A stretch of 64,000 bases of DNA from Scalesia atractyloides (lineage: Eukaryota; Streptophyta; Magnoliopsida; Asterales; Asteraceae): assembly GCA_947069175.1 (NCBI GenBank), contig CAMTDV010000027.1, forward strand, positions 43,971,369 through 44,035,368, given 5' to 3'. The notes under the pieces were generated by a model. The model ran no database searches. It was not told the origin of the DNA and worked only from the letters and a program-made list of their open reading frames with translations. The translations under genes were made by a program, and so were the position numbers. Position 1 is the stretch's first letter; every line of letters begins with the position of its first letter. Shown piece by piece: positions 45,890-56,933 of this stretch.

Positions 45890-46400
45890 CACCTTTTTGA
45901 AGATAATCCGGAACAGTGTAAAATCCGAAATGGTAACTCTGATTGACAATCCGAAATGAAAATCCAGAACAGTAATCTGAATTACTAATCCGAGATGGTG
46001 ATCCAGAATAGTGATCCGAGATGAAATCTGGAATACACTGTTCTGATCCGAAATGGGAATCCGGAATAGTAATCCGAGATGAAATCTGGAATGCACTGTT
46101 CTGATCCAAAATGGGAATCCGGAATAGTGATCCGAGATGAAATCCGGAATGCACTGTTCTGATCCGAAATGGGAATCCGAAATGGCTTTTCTTATCTGAA
46201 TTCCAAGTCTGATGATCTGAGATGCAGATTTCTGATCCGAAATTTAAGTCTTCAATCCGGAATACTGTGCTTTCTGATCCGGGATGCAGGTCTTCAATCC
46301 GGAATACTGCTGTTAATCCGAAATCACTGCAGAAAATCCGAAATCACTACAGAAAATCCGAAATACCTGCAAAAACCCTAAAACAGCCGTCAAATCCTAA
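45890..46400. repeat. Minisatellite in the copia 1 leader (ATCCGAAATG-type words)
   Basis: About 25 copies of an ATCCGAAAT/ATCCGGAAT/ATCCGAGAT word. Part of it is organised as ~58-bp higher-order units (…GGAATAGTAATCCGAGATGA…) repeated near 46040, 46100 and 46150. It lies between the primer site and gag. The frames it creates in all phases are by-products of the repeat. Confidence 0.85.
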
Positions 46401-46497
46401 TTCAGCTGTCACAAACTCCAAGAACAACCTCTAAAACGCCCAAAAACCCAATTTTTCTGCTGTCACGATTCTGAACCGAGCAATAATCAAGAGCCGA

Positions 46498-46513
46498 AAG
46501 CTCTAATACCAAC
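46498..46513 (-). other. tRNA-Met primer-binding site of copia 1
   Basis: On the minus strand TTGGTATTAGAGCTTT directly follows the 5' LTR. It pairs with the 3' end of initiator tRNA-Met (TGGTATCAGAGC) with one change. Confidence 0.85.
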
Positions 46514-47007
46514 TGTAGGTCCCCTAGTCCGTATGGATCTTGACAGAATCGTGTATCAATCTAGAGTGCGGAATCCCCTAGATCAGATTTCACAAAACAA
46601 TAAGAACACGAACACGAACACGAACACAAAGAATTCCTTCAAACTGTCTTCTATTGATTATCAAACACAAAGTATTTATAACCAATTCAAGACTCTTTCT
46701 CTAAAACTCTCTGAAGCAATTCTTTCAGCACTGAACAACTAACTGAGCAATAGAACCAGCAACCTAAACCCTAATGCAAACCCCCTGTATATAGAGATAG
46801 GTTATGCAATTGGGCTAGGGTTTCCTACATGGACTGCTAATGGGTTTAAAGCCCAATTCGCCTACCATGCACTATTTAGTGTCTAGTTCAGCTCAATTAC
46901 TTCTAATTAACTATTACAAAACTAAACCCGCTAACCGTTTATCATTTTACTAATTACAAGATATCCAAAGACCAAATCTAAGCTGTTGTCACAAATATGC
47001 ACCGACA
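46514..47007 (-). repeat. 5' LTR of copia 1
   Basis: 494 bp, TGTAGGTCCCC...CACCGACA on the plus strand. It carries one more GAACAC unit than the 3' LTR plus scattered substitutions. The flanking TCAAG at 47008-47012 completes the target duplication. Confidence 0.9.
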
Positions 47008-47012
47008 TCAAG

Positions 47013-47480
47013 CCTATGTTTTCTTTCTTGCTTGATAGGTTTTGAATAACCTTTTAGAGGTGTTGATGTCTATGCTATTATGTTGTTGGGTCTTTTCAAC
47101 TACTATCATGTTTCAACTTTTCTATGTTTGTCTTTAGTAATTGGAAGTACTTTGACTTTTGAATGCCTCTTGTGGATTATGGGTAAGTGTTGGAGAACTT
47201 TTAGACAATCGATGGTTCGTAAACTTTTAGTTTGATATATGAAATGTTTGGATTCTGTTTTAACAATCATGGTTAAGTGCTGGTGAACTTTTAGCTTTAT
47301 GTTTGAAATGTTTGGATTTTTATAAGAAATATCAAGTCTCGCCACTATAAATATGGTAATTATAAGGCGAGGAAGAAGGATGCTGGTGGCACAGTTTGTG
47401 CATTGGAGAATACCGTAAAAAGAAGTGCTTTGTTTGCTTAATTCTTATTTTTTATAAAAAAATATTTATATAGTACAAAG
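47013..47480 (+). other. Flank to the right of copia 1 (possible 3' UTR of the broken gene)
   Basis: By position this continues the sequence interrupted at 37295, 22 bp after the stop of the methyltransferase-like frame. T-rich, with no protein or repeat recognised. Confidence 0.35.
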
Positions 47481-47499
47481 ATAAAAGTTAATTTGTTTT

Positions 47500-47836
47500 T
47501 CAAATAATGCGACAAAATTCAATTGTAAGGGACTTGTACGTGCATATGAGTGATACGCACGTATGAGAACTAGCGCATGAGTCATGTGCTCAGGCTAGTT
47601 TGTCTATATATAGGGTTTGTTTTGTGCATGAATTCATAACTTGAACCTTTGGAGATTTTGAAGAGCTTATGAAAAATCATTGTAAACAAAATGTTACGTT
47701 GCCAAAATTCTAATGAAAAGAGGATTATGGATATCAAGTGTTCACAAGCTATTAGATTGGATTTGCACTTTTTATTGGCTCATAGACATTAAATTGGTGT
47801 ATTTCAAGTCATATCTACGAAAACCATAATCCTACA
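47500..47836 (+). repeat. Probable 5' LTR end of copia 2
   Basis: Contains TCTATATATAGGG (TATA box near 47605) and ends at CCTACAAC before TCGTACCGGAGCTAGAG, a degenerate form of the tRNA-Met primer site. The start of the LTR is not fixed, and no matching 3' LTR lies in the window. Confidence 0.4.
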
Positions 47837-48241
47837 ACTCGTACCGGAGCTAGAGATCAAATATCTACTAGTGAATTGCTTGGATTTGAAGAAATTTGGC
47901 ACAAAATCATCTTTCTACCTCAATTTCAAGTTTTCTTTCATTTTCACGGTTGAAAATCTTTCAATTTCTTAGAATATCTTCTATCTTCATTTCTAAACAT
48001 GTTGAAAGTATAGGGTTGAATTCATTCTTTTTTACCATCAAATTGCAAAATTTCATCAAAAATGGTTTCAAGCGCAGGAGTTAGTGTGAAGTGTAGGAGT
48101 CCATTTTCAAACGTAGGAGTATAGTGCAAGAGCACATACTCACATAGGAGGTCATCCGTTTGGGTCATCCACGTACATAAGCTCATACACTTTAGGTCAA
48201 CCGCCTAAATAGTGTTCATACAACAAACCATCAAAGTTGTT

Positions 48242-51200
48242 AAGAATGGAAGATTATCGCAGATGGGTTGAACGTTTCAAAAAATTATGTTCAAGCTAAT
48301 TATCTTGAGGCTTGGATGTCCACTAAAGAAGAATATGTTATTCAATAGAATGAACAAAGGAAGAATCTTAGAATTACACAAATTCCACAAAATGAAAAAG
48401 ATTCTTACCTTAAAGAGAAGAAAATGATGATTTTGCTTCAACAATTAATTAAAGAAGAAATCTAACAACTAATATACATACCGGATCATCTCATTCACTA
48501 TGGTTTGCGTTATACAAAAAATATCGGGGAAATGATGAGATGAGAAAGGGTAAGAAAAGGTTAATAAAAAAGGAATTTGACATTTTCATGGCACTTAAAG
48601 GAGAAACTTTTGAACAACTTGTGGCATTTAGTGGCAGATATGAAAAGAGTTAGAATTGAAAATGATGAAATATATCTAGTAGACTGATTGGCTGCCAGAT
48701 GAAGAATGGGGCACATATATGATGATCTTGAAGTTAAAGCCGATTAATTTCAACCGATTTACTCTTAGTACTTTTATTAATAATCTTAAAGAACATGAGA
48801 TTGAATTGCGCAAGAAGGCAAAGAGGAAGAATGTTATGATTCCTCAATATGTTGGTCTGTATTACAAAGGTCAAGTACTTAGTACAGTTTCCTCAAGTTA
48901 GAAAATTTAGACAACTTTTAGTGTAGATTCTTTAGGAGGGAATGAGTTTATGAACAACAATTTAGGATATACTTAAAGCCCACTATATGCTTTTAGTAGT
49001 GTTAGTTCAAATGTTACTACACAATACACACCACAATTTTATCAGACATCTAAACAAACACATCAACAACAATACAAGTCACAACAAACTAATGAAAACA
49101 CCAATCAATCTTCTGAAAGTCTTCAATGCAATATCACGGTGATCTGACAAATCTTCAAGGCTTAAGTGTTTCAAAGCCTAAAGAGAACATCTCATTGCTT
49201 GCATCAGTTCAGGAATCATATGAAGGTTTAATCGCGGGTCGGATTGGAAATTATAATCTCACTAAAGAAGATTATAACCAAATCGATTCCGAAGAGATGG
49301 AATTGATCGATATAAGATGGTGCATGTCAAGTTTGATCCGAAGAGCATATAGATTCATGGAAATTACTAGAAGAGATTGTTTGGAAGGACCAGATATGAA
49401 GATCAGGTTTGACAAATCAAAAGTGACGTCTTTTCAGATGTAAAGAGAGAGGTCATTTTAAAAGAGAGTGTACGAACAAGCCATCTGAAGGAAATGTTAA
49501 TCCATTTGGGAGAGACTATTATCAGAGAGCTATACAATATCGGAACTAACAGAACAATCCTGGATCAGCTAATTCCTGATATGTACCGATCCAGGGAAGA
49601 TCTTCATCAATTCTATAGGGAAAGGTGTAGTTGTCATTTAGAATGTTAAAGGTTTTAACTGGAATTCGGTTATAACAATAAAGATGGTTTAGCATTGCTG
49701 TCAGAAATCATGGAGTTCTAAAAAGAAGCAGTTGGAAGTGAACAAAGTGAGGTATCAAAGACTATTAAAGATAAGATCGAGGAAGATTCGAAAATTGAAG
49801 TTGAAGCTGAATCAATTGAATTGATTACCGAAACAGAACTAGAATGGATAGATAATCTCTAAGAGGAGAAGTGTTTTATTGTCTGTCCTGATATCTTTAA
49901 ATCTATATTCCCTCCTGACATTATTGATATTTTTGCAGGATTTTTCTCTAGAGAGTAAGTTCCATCCGGAAAGATCAACTTTAATGAAGAAGAAAAAGAA
50001 GTCATTGAAAAGATAGATCTAAACAAGATTAACTATGAATCTTTGGATGAGATGGCTCAGAATGGTTTAATGGCTCAAGTAACGAGGTAATTTTTGAGTT
50101 GAAGGTTGAATCTAATAAAGAAATTAAAAAATGAATCGGTAGAAGGGTTGGTTAAAATGAAATTTTAAATGCCAAAGAAACAAAAGATGAACTAACAACA
50201 TCCTTTAAATGTTTGAAATTTTCGATTCGTAAGGAGCAATGTATTAACAAGGATGATGATTAGAAAGCTTAAAAACACACTGATAATTTGTTGGATGATC
50301 TTAGAAACTTCAAGAAGCATATAGTAAACTTCAAAAGGTTGAAAAAGAATTTAAATAAATAATCAGTAAGTATCAAAAGACTATTTCTATGTTGCTACTA
50401 TTTTAGACAACAAAGTGCTATTGATAAATATCTTAATGAGATGGCCGAACTAAAATAAGAAATGAAAAAGAAAAAAATTCAATCAGAACGAGTCCATAAA
50501 AAGTTGACAAGTTATAAGGCTGCTTCTCTGGTCCTAGATTTAAAAGAGGTAATTTTGAGTTGAAGGTTGAATCTAATAAAGAAATTAAAAATGAATCGGT
50601 AGAAGGGTTGGTTAAAATGAAATTTTAAATGCCAAAGAAACAAAAGATGAACCAACATCCTTTATATGTTTGAAATTCTCGATTCCTTGGGAGCAATGTA
50701 TGGACAAGGATGATGATTAGAAAGCTTAAAAACACACTGATAGTTTGTTGGATGATCAAAGAAACTTCAAGAAGCATATAATAAACTTCAAAAGGTTGAA
50801 AAAGAATTTAAAGAAATAATCATTAAGGATCAGAAGACTATTTCTATGTTGCTACTATTTTAGACAACAAAGTGCTATTGATAAATATCTTGATGAGATG
50901 GCCAAACTAAAATAGGAAATGAAAAAGAAAAAAATTCAATCAGAACAAGTCTATAAAAAGTTGACGAGTCATAAGGCTGCTTCTCATGTCCTACATTATC
51001 TACTTCCCAAACCTACAAGTAAAGATGAAGAAATGGAGGAAGATATATATGGATATGTCCACCTTCAATATGGAGTAAGTACTCTAAAAAATCTCCGGAT
51101 GGTGTTAACAAAGCCATTAATGTGGTAGTGTAAATCCACTAGTGGCTAATCCAAATGATATTTACCCGAAACCGTCGATTAGTCATATGAGAAATCCAAA

Positions 51201-51470
51201 AAAAATTCTGAATGTTATGAAATCATTTGTAATGTTGTGTTAGAAAAAGTTTTTGAAAATGAATTTGTTAAAACTGAATCTGTTAAAAGTAACAAATCAA
51301 ATGTTCTGAAAAAGTTTGTTAATAAACAAAAGTTTGGGAAAAAGAATCATTTTTCACAAGAAAATAATTTTTATAATCAAGAATCTCATGTGAATGAGAG
51401 CATCAAGTTAATCACTCAAACACTAAAACTTGTTGAGAACATTGCTAAACAGTTCAAAAATGACGGAAAT
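48242..51470 (+). pseudogene. Copia 2 gag remnant
   Basis: Begins at MEDYRRWVERF-like sequence (48247). It continues through the UBN2 block near 48700-48900 (AYLPDEEWGTY / INNLKEHEIELRKKAKRKN) and frame 49126-49443, with LLASVQESYEGLIAGRIGNYNLTKEDY and EEMELIDIRWCMSSL, which match copia 1 gag positions. A zinc knuckle C KERGHFKREC lies at about 49438-49478; its first Cys codon is lost by a frameshift. The Glu/Lys-rich coiled-coil part up to 51130 includes a ~460-bp tandem duplication. Stops occur every few dozen codons. Confidence 0.75.
50084..51008 (+). repeat. Tandem duplication (~460 bp x 2) in copia 2 gag
   Basis: GAGGTAATTTTTGAGTTGAAGG at 50084 recurs at 50546, and the two units run parallel for about 460 bp with few differences, ending near GCTTCT(C/T)(T/A)(G/T)GTCCTA. 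Confidence 0.9.
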
Positions 51471-51639
51471 TAGATTCCACAATACAGTGAGAATTCTCGA
51501 TATTTGTGGAACAATGAAAAAAATTTGCTACAACTAGTTATTACCAATTCAAGAATGCTTTTGAGAATAAAAAATTATATACAAAAAGTGTAAGAAAATC
51601 ATATGGGGGAAACAGGTATAGTAACAACAATGTTCGAGG

Positions 51640-52520
51640 AAAGTATAAAAATATCAAGTTTGTTTCTGAAGCCAGTTCTGAAAGTGAAAAAGAAGCGCAA
51701 TTTAGAAATCAGTCAAGATCCGCATTTTTGAAGTGAATAACGGATAGTGGAGCATCTCGGCACATGACATGAATCCTTGCCCTGTTATACGATGTTAGTT
51801 CTGAAAGTGAAAAAGAAGTGCAGTTTAGAAATTTGTCAAGATCCGCATTTTCGAAGTGGTTAATGGATAGTAGAGCACCTCGGCACATGTTAGGAATCCT
51901 TGCCCTGTTATACGATGTTAGACTAATCAAGGGTGGGTACGTCAGATTTGCGGGTAATCAAGGAAGTAGAATTGTTGGAGAAGGAATGTTGACAAATGGG
52001 ATGGTTTCTTTTGATAAAATTATATCGCCGAAATTAGAGAACAGTCTGTAGAGTGTATCACAGGTTTGTGACAAGAAGTTTTATACTCATTTTACTAAAA
52101 AGAGTGCATGATTTTGAAGCTAGGATTTATTAAACCAGAAGAATGGATTTTGATGCATGCTTCGAGAGAAAATGATTAATACGTTCTTGATATGAGTACC
52201 GCTACCACTTCTTTAAAACAACTCAATGTTTTGTCACAAAAGCTATAGAGAATGAATCCATTCGTTGGCACCGAAAAATGGGTCACATCATTGTGAGAAA
52301 AATGAATAACTTGGTTCACAACAATCTTGTAGAAGGAGTGAATGTCAAAAGTTTCAATTTTAGTGATGATTGCATAATTTGCAAGAATGGAAAGCAGAAG
52401 AAGAAGTCACATCTGATTAAACTATACAAATCTATTAAGTTACCTTTGGAGAGGCTTCATATGGATTTGTTTGGTTCGGTAAATGTCAAAAGTATTACAG
52501 GTGATCTTTATTGCCTTTAG
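51640..52520 (+). pseudogene. Copia 2 protease and pre-integrase region
   Basis: The protease active site is present twice because of a ~128-bp tandem duplication. Copy 1 (about 51735-51765) reads TDSGASRHMT; copy 2 (about 51855-51890) reads MDSRAPRHML, with Gly to Arg and Ser to Pro. Downstream are GGYVRFAGNQGSRIVGEGML and a GAG-pre-integrase HHCC finger: RWHRKMGHIIV at 52264 and CIICKNGKQKKK at 52373. LERLHMDLFGSVNVKSITG near 52447 is the start of the integrase core. Confidence 0.85.
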
Positions 52521-52960
52521 TTACCGATGAGTACTCAAGATTTTCTTGGGTAATGTTCCTAGAAACATAGGATGAGACATTCGATTGCTTGATGATTCTG
52601 TTCAAGAAGATAGAAAATCTTTATAACTTGTCTATTTGTCGAATAAGAAGCGACAACGGAACAAAATTCAAAAACAAGATTATGAATGATTATTTTAACG
52701 AAAAGGGTATTCTTCATGAATTTAGCACTCCTTACACATCACAACAAAATGGAGTAGTTGAATAGAAGAACCGAGCATTGATGGAGATAGCTCGAATGAT
52801 GCTAACAGATACAAAGCTACTTGTGAGCTTTTAGAATGAAGCCGTTGCATCTGTTATATGCTTAATCGTGTATTAAATGTCAAGAAGTTTGGGGAGACAC
52901 ATTTCAATTTATTAAACAAGAGTTAACCCGATCTAAAGTGGCTGGAGCCATTCGGTTAAG
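52440..52960 (+). pseudogene. Copia 2 integrase core
   Basis: HMDLFG gives the first catalytic Asp, ICRIRSDNGTKFKN near 52632 the second, and FSTPYTSQQNGVVE.KNRALMEIARMML near 52720-52800 the third region; a stop sits right after VVE. Several stops and frame changes. Confidence 0.85.
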
Positions 52961-52979
52961 TATATTATACTTTTGAAAG

Positions 52980-54410
52980 CTAGGTCAATGCCATGTGAAG
53001 AGTTATAACAATTTGAGAATTTAGGAGTATGGAAGCTTGTAGACCTACACGACAATCACACAAAAATAAACACTAACTGTGTTTTCAAGTGCAAAAGAGA
53101 TGATAGAGGAGTCATTGTTCGAAAGAAAGGTAGGTTAGTTGTGCAGGGATTCTGTCAGCATGAAGGTATAGATTTTACCAAAGTTTATGCTCTGGTTGCA
53201 AGGCTTAAAGCAATTAGAATATTTCTGGCCTTTGCTTCTTGGAAATGTTTCAAGGTGTATCAATTAGATATGAAGTCAAAATTTCTTTATGGAAAGGTTT
53301 CATATATCCTTTCAACCAAGACAAGGTATATCTTCTCGACAAAGCGCTTATGGATTGCATCAAGCACCACATGCTTGGTATGAAACATTATCTCAACATC
53401 TGGTGGATAATAATTTCATTAGAGGAACCATCAACAACACTTTGTTTACAATAGAAATTTATGGGCACATTTTGATTGCACAAATCTACGTGGATGACAT
53501 AATTTTTGGGTCGACAAATGATAAGCTATACAAAGAATTTGAAGCCGTGGTGCAATAAAAGTTTGAAATGAGCTTAATGGGAGAAATGAAGTTCTTTCAA
53601 GAGTTGAGGTGGATTAACTACCTAATGGTATTTTTATCCATCAAATGAAGTATGTTAATGATATTCTCAAAAAATTCAAAATGACGGAAACGACAACGGC
53701 TAGTACTCCTTTACCAAGGAACCATAATATTAACAAGATCCGACATGAGAAAAGGTTGATGTTATGGGTTACCATTCGATGATCGGCTCTCTAATGTATC
53801 TTACGGTGTTGGGACCGGATATTATGTATGCTACTTGCCTCTGCCCAGATATCAGTTGAGTCTAAGAGCTTTTCATATGAGAGCAGTAAAACAAATTCTC
53901 AGTTAGCTAAGGGTGTGTAGGAAAATGTTTATGGTATCCTTAGGATGACGAGTTTGTTCTTAAAGCTTATTCGAATTCACATTATGGCTGCTAGAAACTC
54001 AAGCAAAATCTACGACGGCTGGTTGTCAGTTCTTTGGAGGCCGGTTAGTCACATGGCAGTGTAAGATACAAACGAATGTATCACTCTCGACTTGTGAAAT
54101 AGAGTACCTTGAAGCATCCAGCTATTGTTCATAGGTGCTCTGGATCCAACAATAGATTAGAAATTACATTTGCAGTTTCTAACTACTCCGATTCACGTAG
54201 ATAATGAGGCAGCAATTTCAATAACTAAAAATCTGGCAAACCACTCTAAATCAAAACACATAGAAATACGCTATCACTTTGTTCGTGATTGTTATGAAAA
54301 GAATTTGATAAGTGTTGTCAAAATTCACACCGATGAGCAAAAGCTGATCTTTTTACCGAAGCATTTGACAAAGCAAGGTTTTATTATCTACTTAAAATCA
54401 ACTGCATAAA
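52980..54410 (+). pseudogene. Copia 2 reverse transcriptase and RNase H
   Basis: NCVFKCKRDDRGVIV and LVVQGFCQHEGIDFTKVYALVARLKAIR (conserved RT N-terminal palm) lead to YQLDMKSKFLYGK, where the catalytic-region Ala is Lys. The YVDD box is in frame 53289-53558 (QIYVDDIIFGS). RNase H pieces follow: STTAGCQFFGGRLVTWQC-like near 54005, LSTCEIEYLEASS near 54080, and PIHVDNEAAISITKNLANHSKSKHIEIRYHFVRDC (frame 54170-54409, which itself reads through more than 20 residues of this conserved tail). Many stops; dead. Confidence 0.85.
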
Positions 54411-56900
54411 AGAACTTAAAACATGTGAAGCAGAGGATGAAACTGTGGTTTTGGATTCTAAAAGAGAGTAAACCAATTTAGAAGTCTTTTTTTTGTTTGC
54501 ATTTTGTTTTAAAAATCTAAAAATATGTTTTTGATTTTAGGGGGAGAATATGTTTGGGAAAATACAAAAAACATTGAAAAATGATAAAGCTTCAAAAACA
54601 ATTAAAAATAACAAAATGAGTTTTGTTGCAAAAAGAGGAAATGATAGTACATCAGTGGACTATCACCGCATGCTAAAGAATTGGAAAGGTTTTAAAAGTT
54701 GATAACAGTCTCACTAATCAATGTATTAGTAGGCTCAGTATTAATCAAAGGGTTGTATAAATGATACAAATATAAGAAACTGTTAACTAAATGTGTGTTA
54801 CATCTCATTGGCATACGGTCTCAGTAATGTAATTTCGTTTGACAGAATTGCCGATAGTTTAACATCTGGGGTATTATAAAAGTTCTTTTGTCTAGATGGT
54901 GGTGTTAACCTAGAACTTCTGTAATACTTTATAACAACGCAAAATTCATAAACCCTCATAAGCTAAATGATTGTCGAAAGATAAGCATTTGTGCTCAAAA
55001 AGATACCTATGAGCTACACCACTTTAAAAGTCGAACTTCATACTCTTTTTCTGTATAGTGGTACTATCCTGAGTCACTGAAGCTTTCGCACTCCCTAAAG
55101 ATGTAAACTGAATATATTCACATGTAAGATGATATTCTCATGCATATCTTGATTTGGGAGTATGTCGTGTGGTGGGAACCATTGGTTAATATTTTATAAA
55201 ATTATCTAAGTCGTATCACATTAAGCAATACCTGAGATATAAACATGTTTGAGTTTGTGGATAAACAATACTAATAATCAACGTGAATTGTTTGACACTG
55301 AGTTTGTATTAAAGCTTAACCGTGCAGTTGATATGTCTCAAAGAAATTGATATGATCCTCTATCACATTACTCACAAAATATTGTCTGTAAATAGTTAAT
55401 CTTCAAAACCAAAAAGATTTTCAATTTCTTTAAGCTTATTGTCTTTGATAAAGCCAAAAAGATTTTACATTCAACTTATTTCTGATAACCTATGTTGGAA
55501 TGCTAATCTTTACCTAAACTAATGATTGGCTCTTTTACACAAGTGGCTGTGGGCTAAATAGAAAATATTAAAAAGGTTGGATTGAATGTTTTTTATAAAA
55601 CTAGAAATTCATCACATAATGGGAAATCAAGGGCATTAATTCAGACTTAATTAAACAAAAATTTTGAAATCATCAAGATTGTTGCAGACTAAAACATTGA
55701 ACCAATGTCATTAACTTGGACTTGGTTAAACGAACGTGTGTGAAAGTTGATAAAACTCGAAATTTAGAAAAGCTGGTCTTCAAATGCAGGAGACATCCGA
55801 TACATGGGAGTTATCCACACGTATGTCTTATACGTTGGGTATGTAAGGTTCAAATGGTTATGCGTTCAAATCACTTATCACTTTTGGAGCATTTCAAAAA
55901 TCACAATATTGAAGGCCATTCTTTTTAATATGAAACTAGAATCATAAGTTTTTGTTGGCAAGCACAACAACTAATTTCAAGGTAAAAAAACTGTTTTGAA
56001 ATATGGTTAAATTGATGATTTATAGACCTGTTACGATTTTGAGCTTGCATGTTAAAAGAAATATAAGTATGATGATCACATTGTTAATATCAGCTTATTA
56101 ATGTATCTTACTTCAAAAAATCCTTGGTTAAAACATTCAAATCGATTAAGTGTTTAAAACTGAAACCCTAGGTTGAAATCTTGATAATATTATGTTGTTT
56201 GATGATAAAATTAGTATGGGGTTTTTGTTTATCGACATTGTCTGAATAATATGGAACCTTGAAAAAATGTTAGTATGAAGAAAATTGACAAGTTTGATTT
56301 TGGATAAAACTGTGTTTACATACAAATGCAAGAGTCATACATGCGTATGACCCATGTGAATGAACTTGATGACCAGTCAATGCATATCAGCTTCATACAC
56401 TTAAATCATTCATACGCATTTAAAGGTCTCATACATTCATAATCGCTGATATTATCTTATGTCTCATACGCTCATAATATCCTCATACAGTTAAATCACT
56501 TATACGTGTGTCTCACACGCTCAAAATGTTTAAGTGTCTCATACGCTTGTAACAAGTCTCATAAGGTTAATGATACATATGCTTAAATGATGCCATGCGC
56601 ATTAGTCATACGCTTGAATCAAATATGACAAATTTTGAAATGTTTTGAGATGTTAGATTTATAAATGTTGTATTATGATTTCAAATGGTATGCACAATTA
56701 ACATAAAGGATAATGATCTGAAGCACAATATAATTGCGTTTCTATAAGAAGATGACAAGAGATCTACTCCATTTAAACTTGTGATGCCATTTCTGAAAAG
56801 ATCAAGAATATAAAAGCTATCATTGAAGATTGTATGCCTTACGAGTCTATTGTTAGAGAATTTTGGACGAATGCTACAGTGGAATGTCAGATAAAGTCAC
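54411..56900 (+). other. Long non-coding 3' region of copia 2
   Basis: An internal PPT-like TTTTAGGGGGAGAATATG lies at 54535-54552, then the conserved blocks also found in copia 1 (GAAATGATAGTACATCAG at 54630; GATACAAATATAA at 54763; GTATGTC.TG near 55158; GTGGATAAACAATACT at 55257). From 56320 to 56620 there is a cluster of CTCATACG-like words. No supported protein up to ORF3. Confidence 0.6.
56320..56620. repeat. Cluster of TCATACGC-type words
   Basis: About 15 copies of (C)TCATAC(G/A)(C/T)-like words in 300 bp, irregularly spaced by 10-30 bp. Smaller clusters of the same word lie at 5330-5480, 47530-47590 and 48130-48200. Confidence 0.7.
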
Positions 56901-56933
56901 CAGAGATTCATTCTATCATTCTAGAAAAAGAAA

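Larger units (their letters stand above)
37296..47007 (-). mobile_element. Complete but decayed Ty1/copia retrotransposon (copia 1)
   Basis: The element is 9712 bp with both LTRs (37296-37784 and 46514-47007), the target duplication TCAAG on both sides (37291-37295 and 47008-47012), a tRNA-Met primer site beside the right LTR and a polypurine tract beside the left LTR. Domain order on the minus strand is gag, PR, IN, RT, RNase H, i.e. copia order. The long gag with two knuckles, the 1.6-kb non-coding stretch between RNase H and the 3' LTR, and two PPT-like sites point to a Sirevirus-like lineage. LTR differences and frame breaks show that it is old. It inserted 22 bp after the stop of the broken methyltransferase-like gene. 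Confidence 0.9.

Noticed and set aside
45873..46434. Frames rich in repeated Ser/Arg/Ile motifs on both strands
   Set aside because: They are by-products of the ATCCGAAAT minisatellite in the copia 1 leader.
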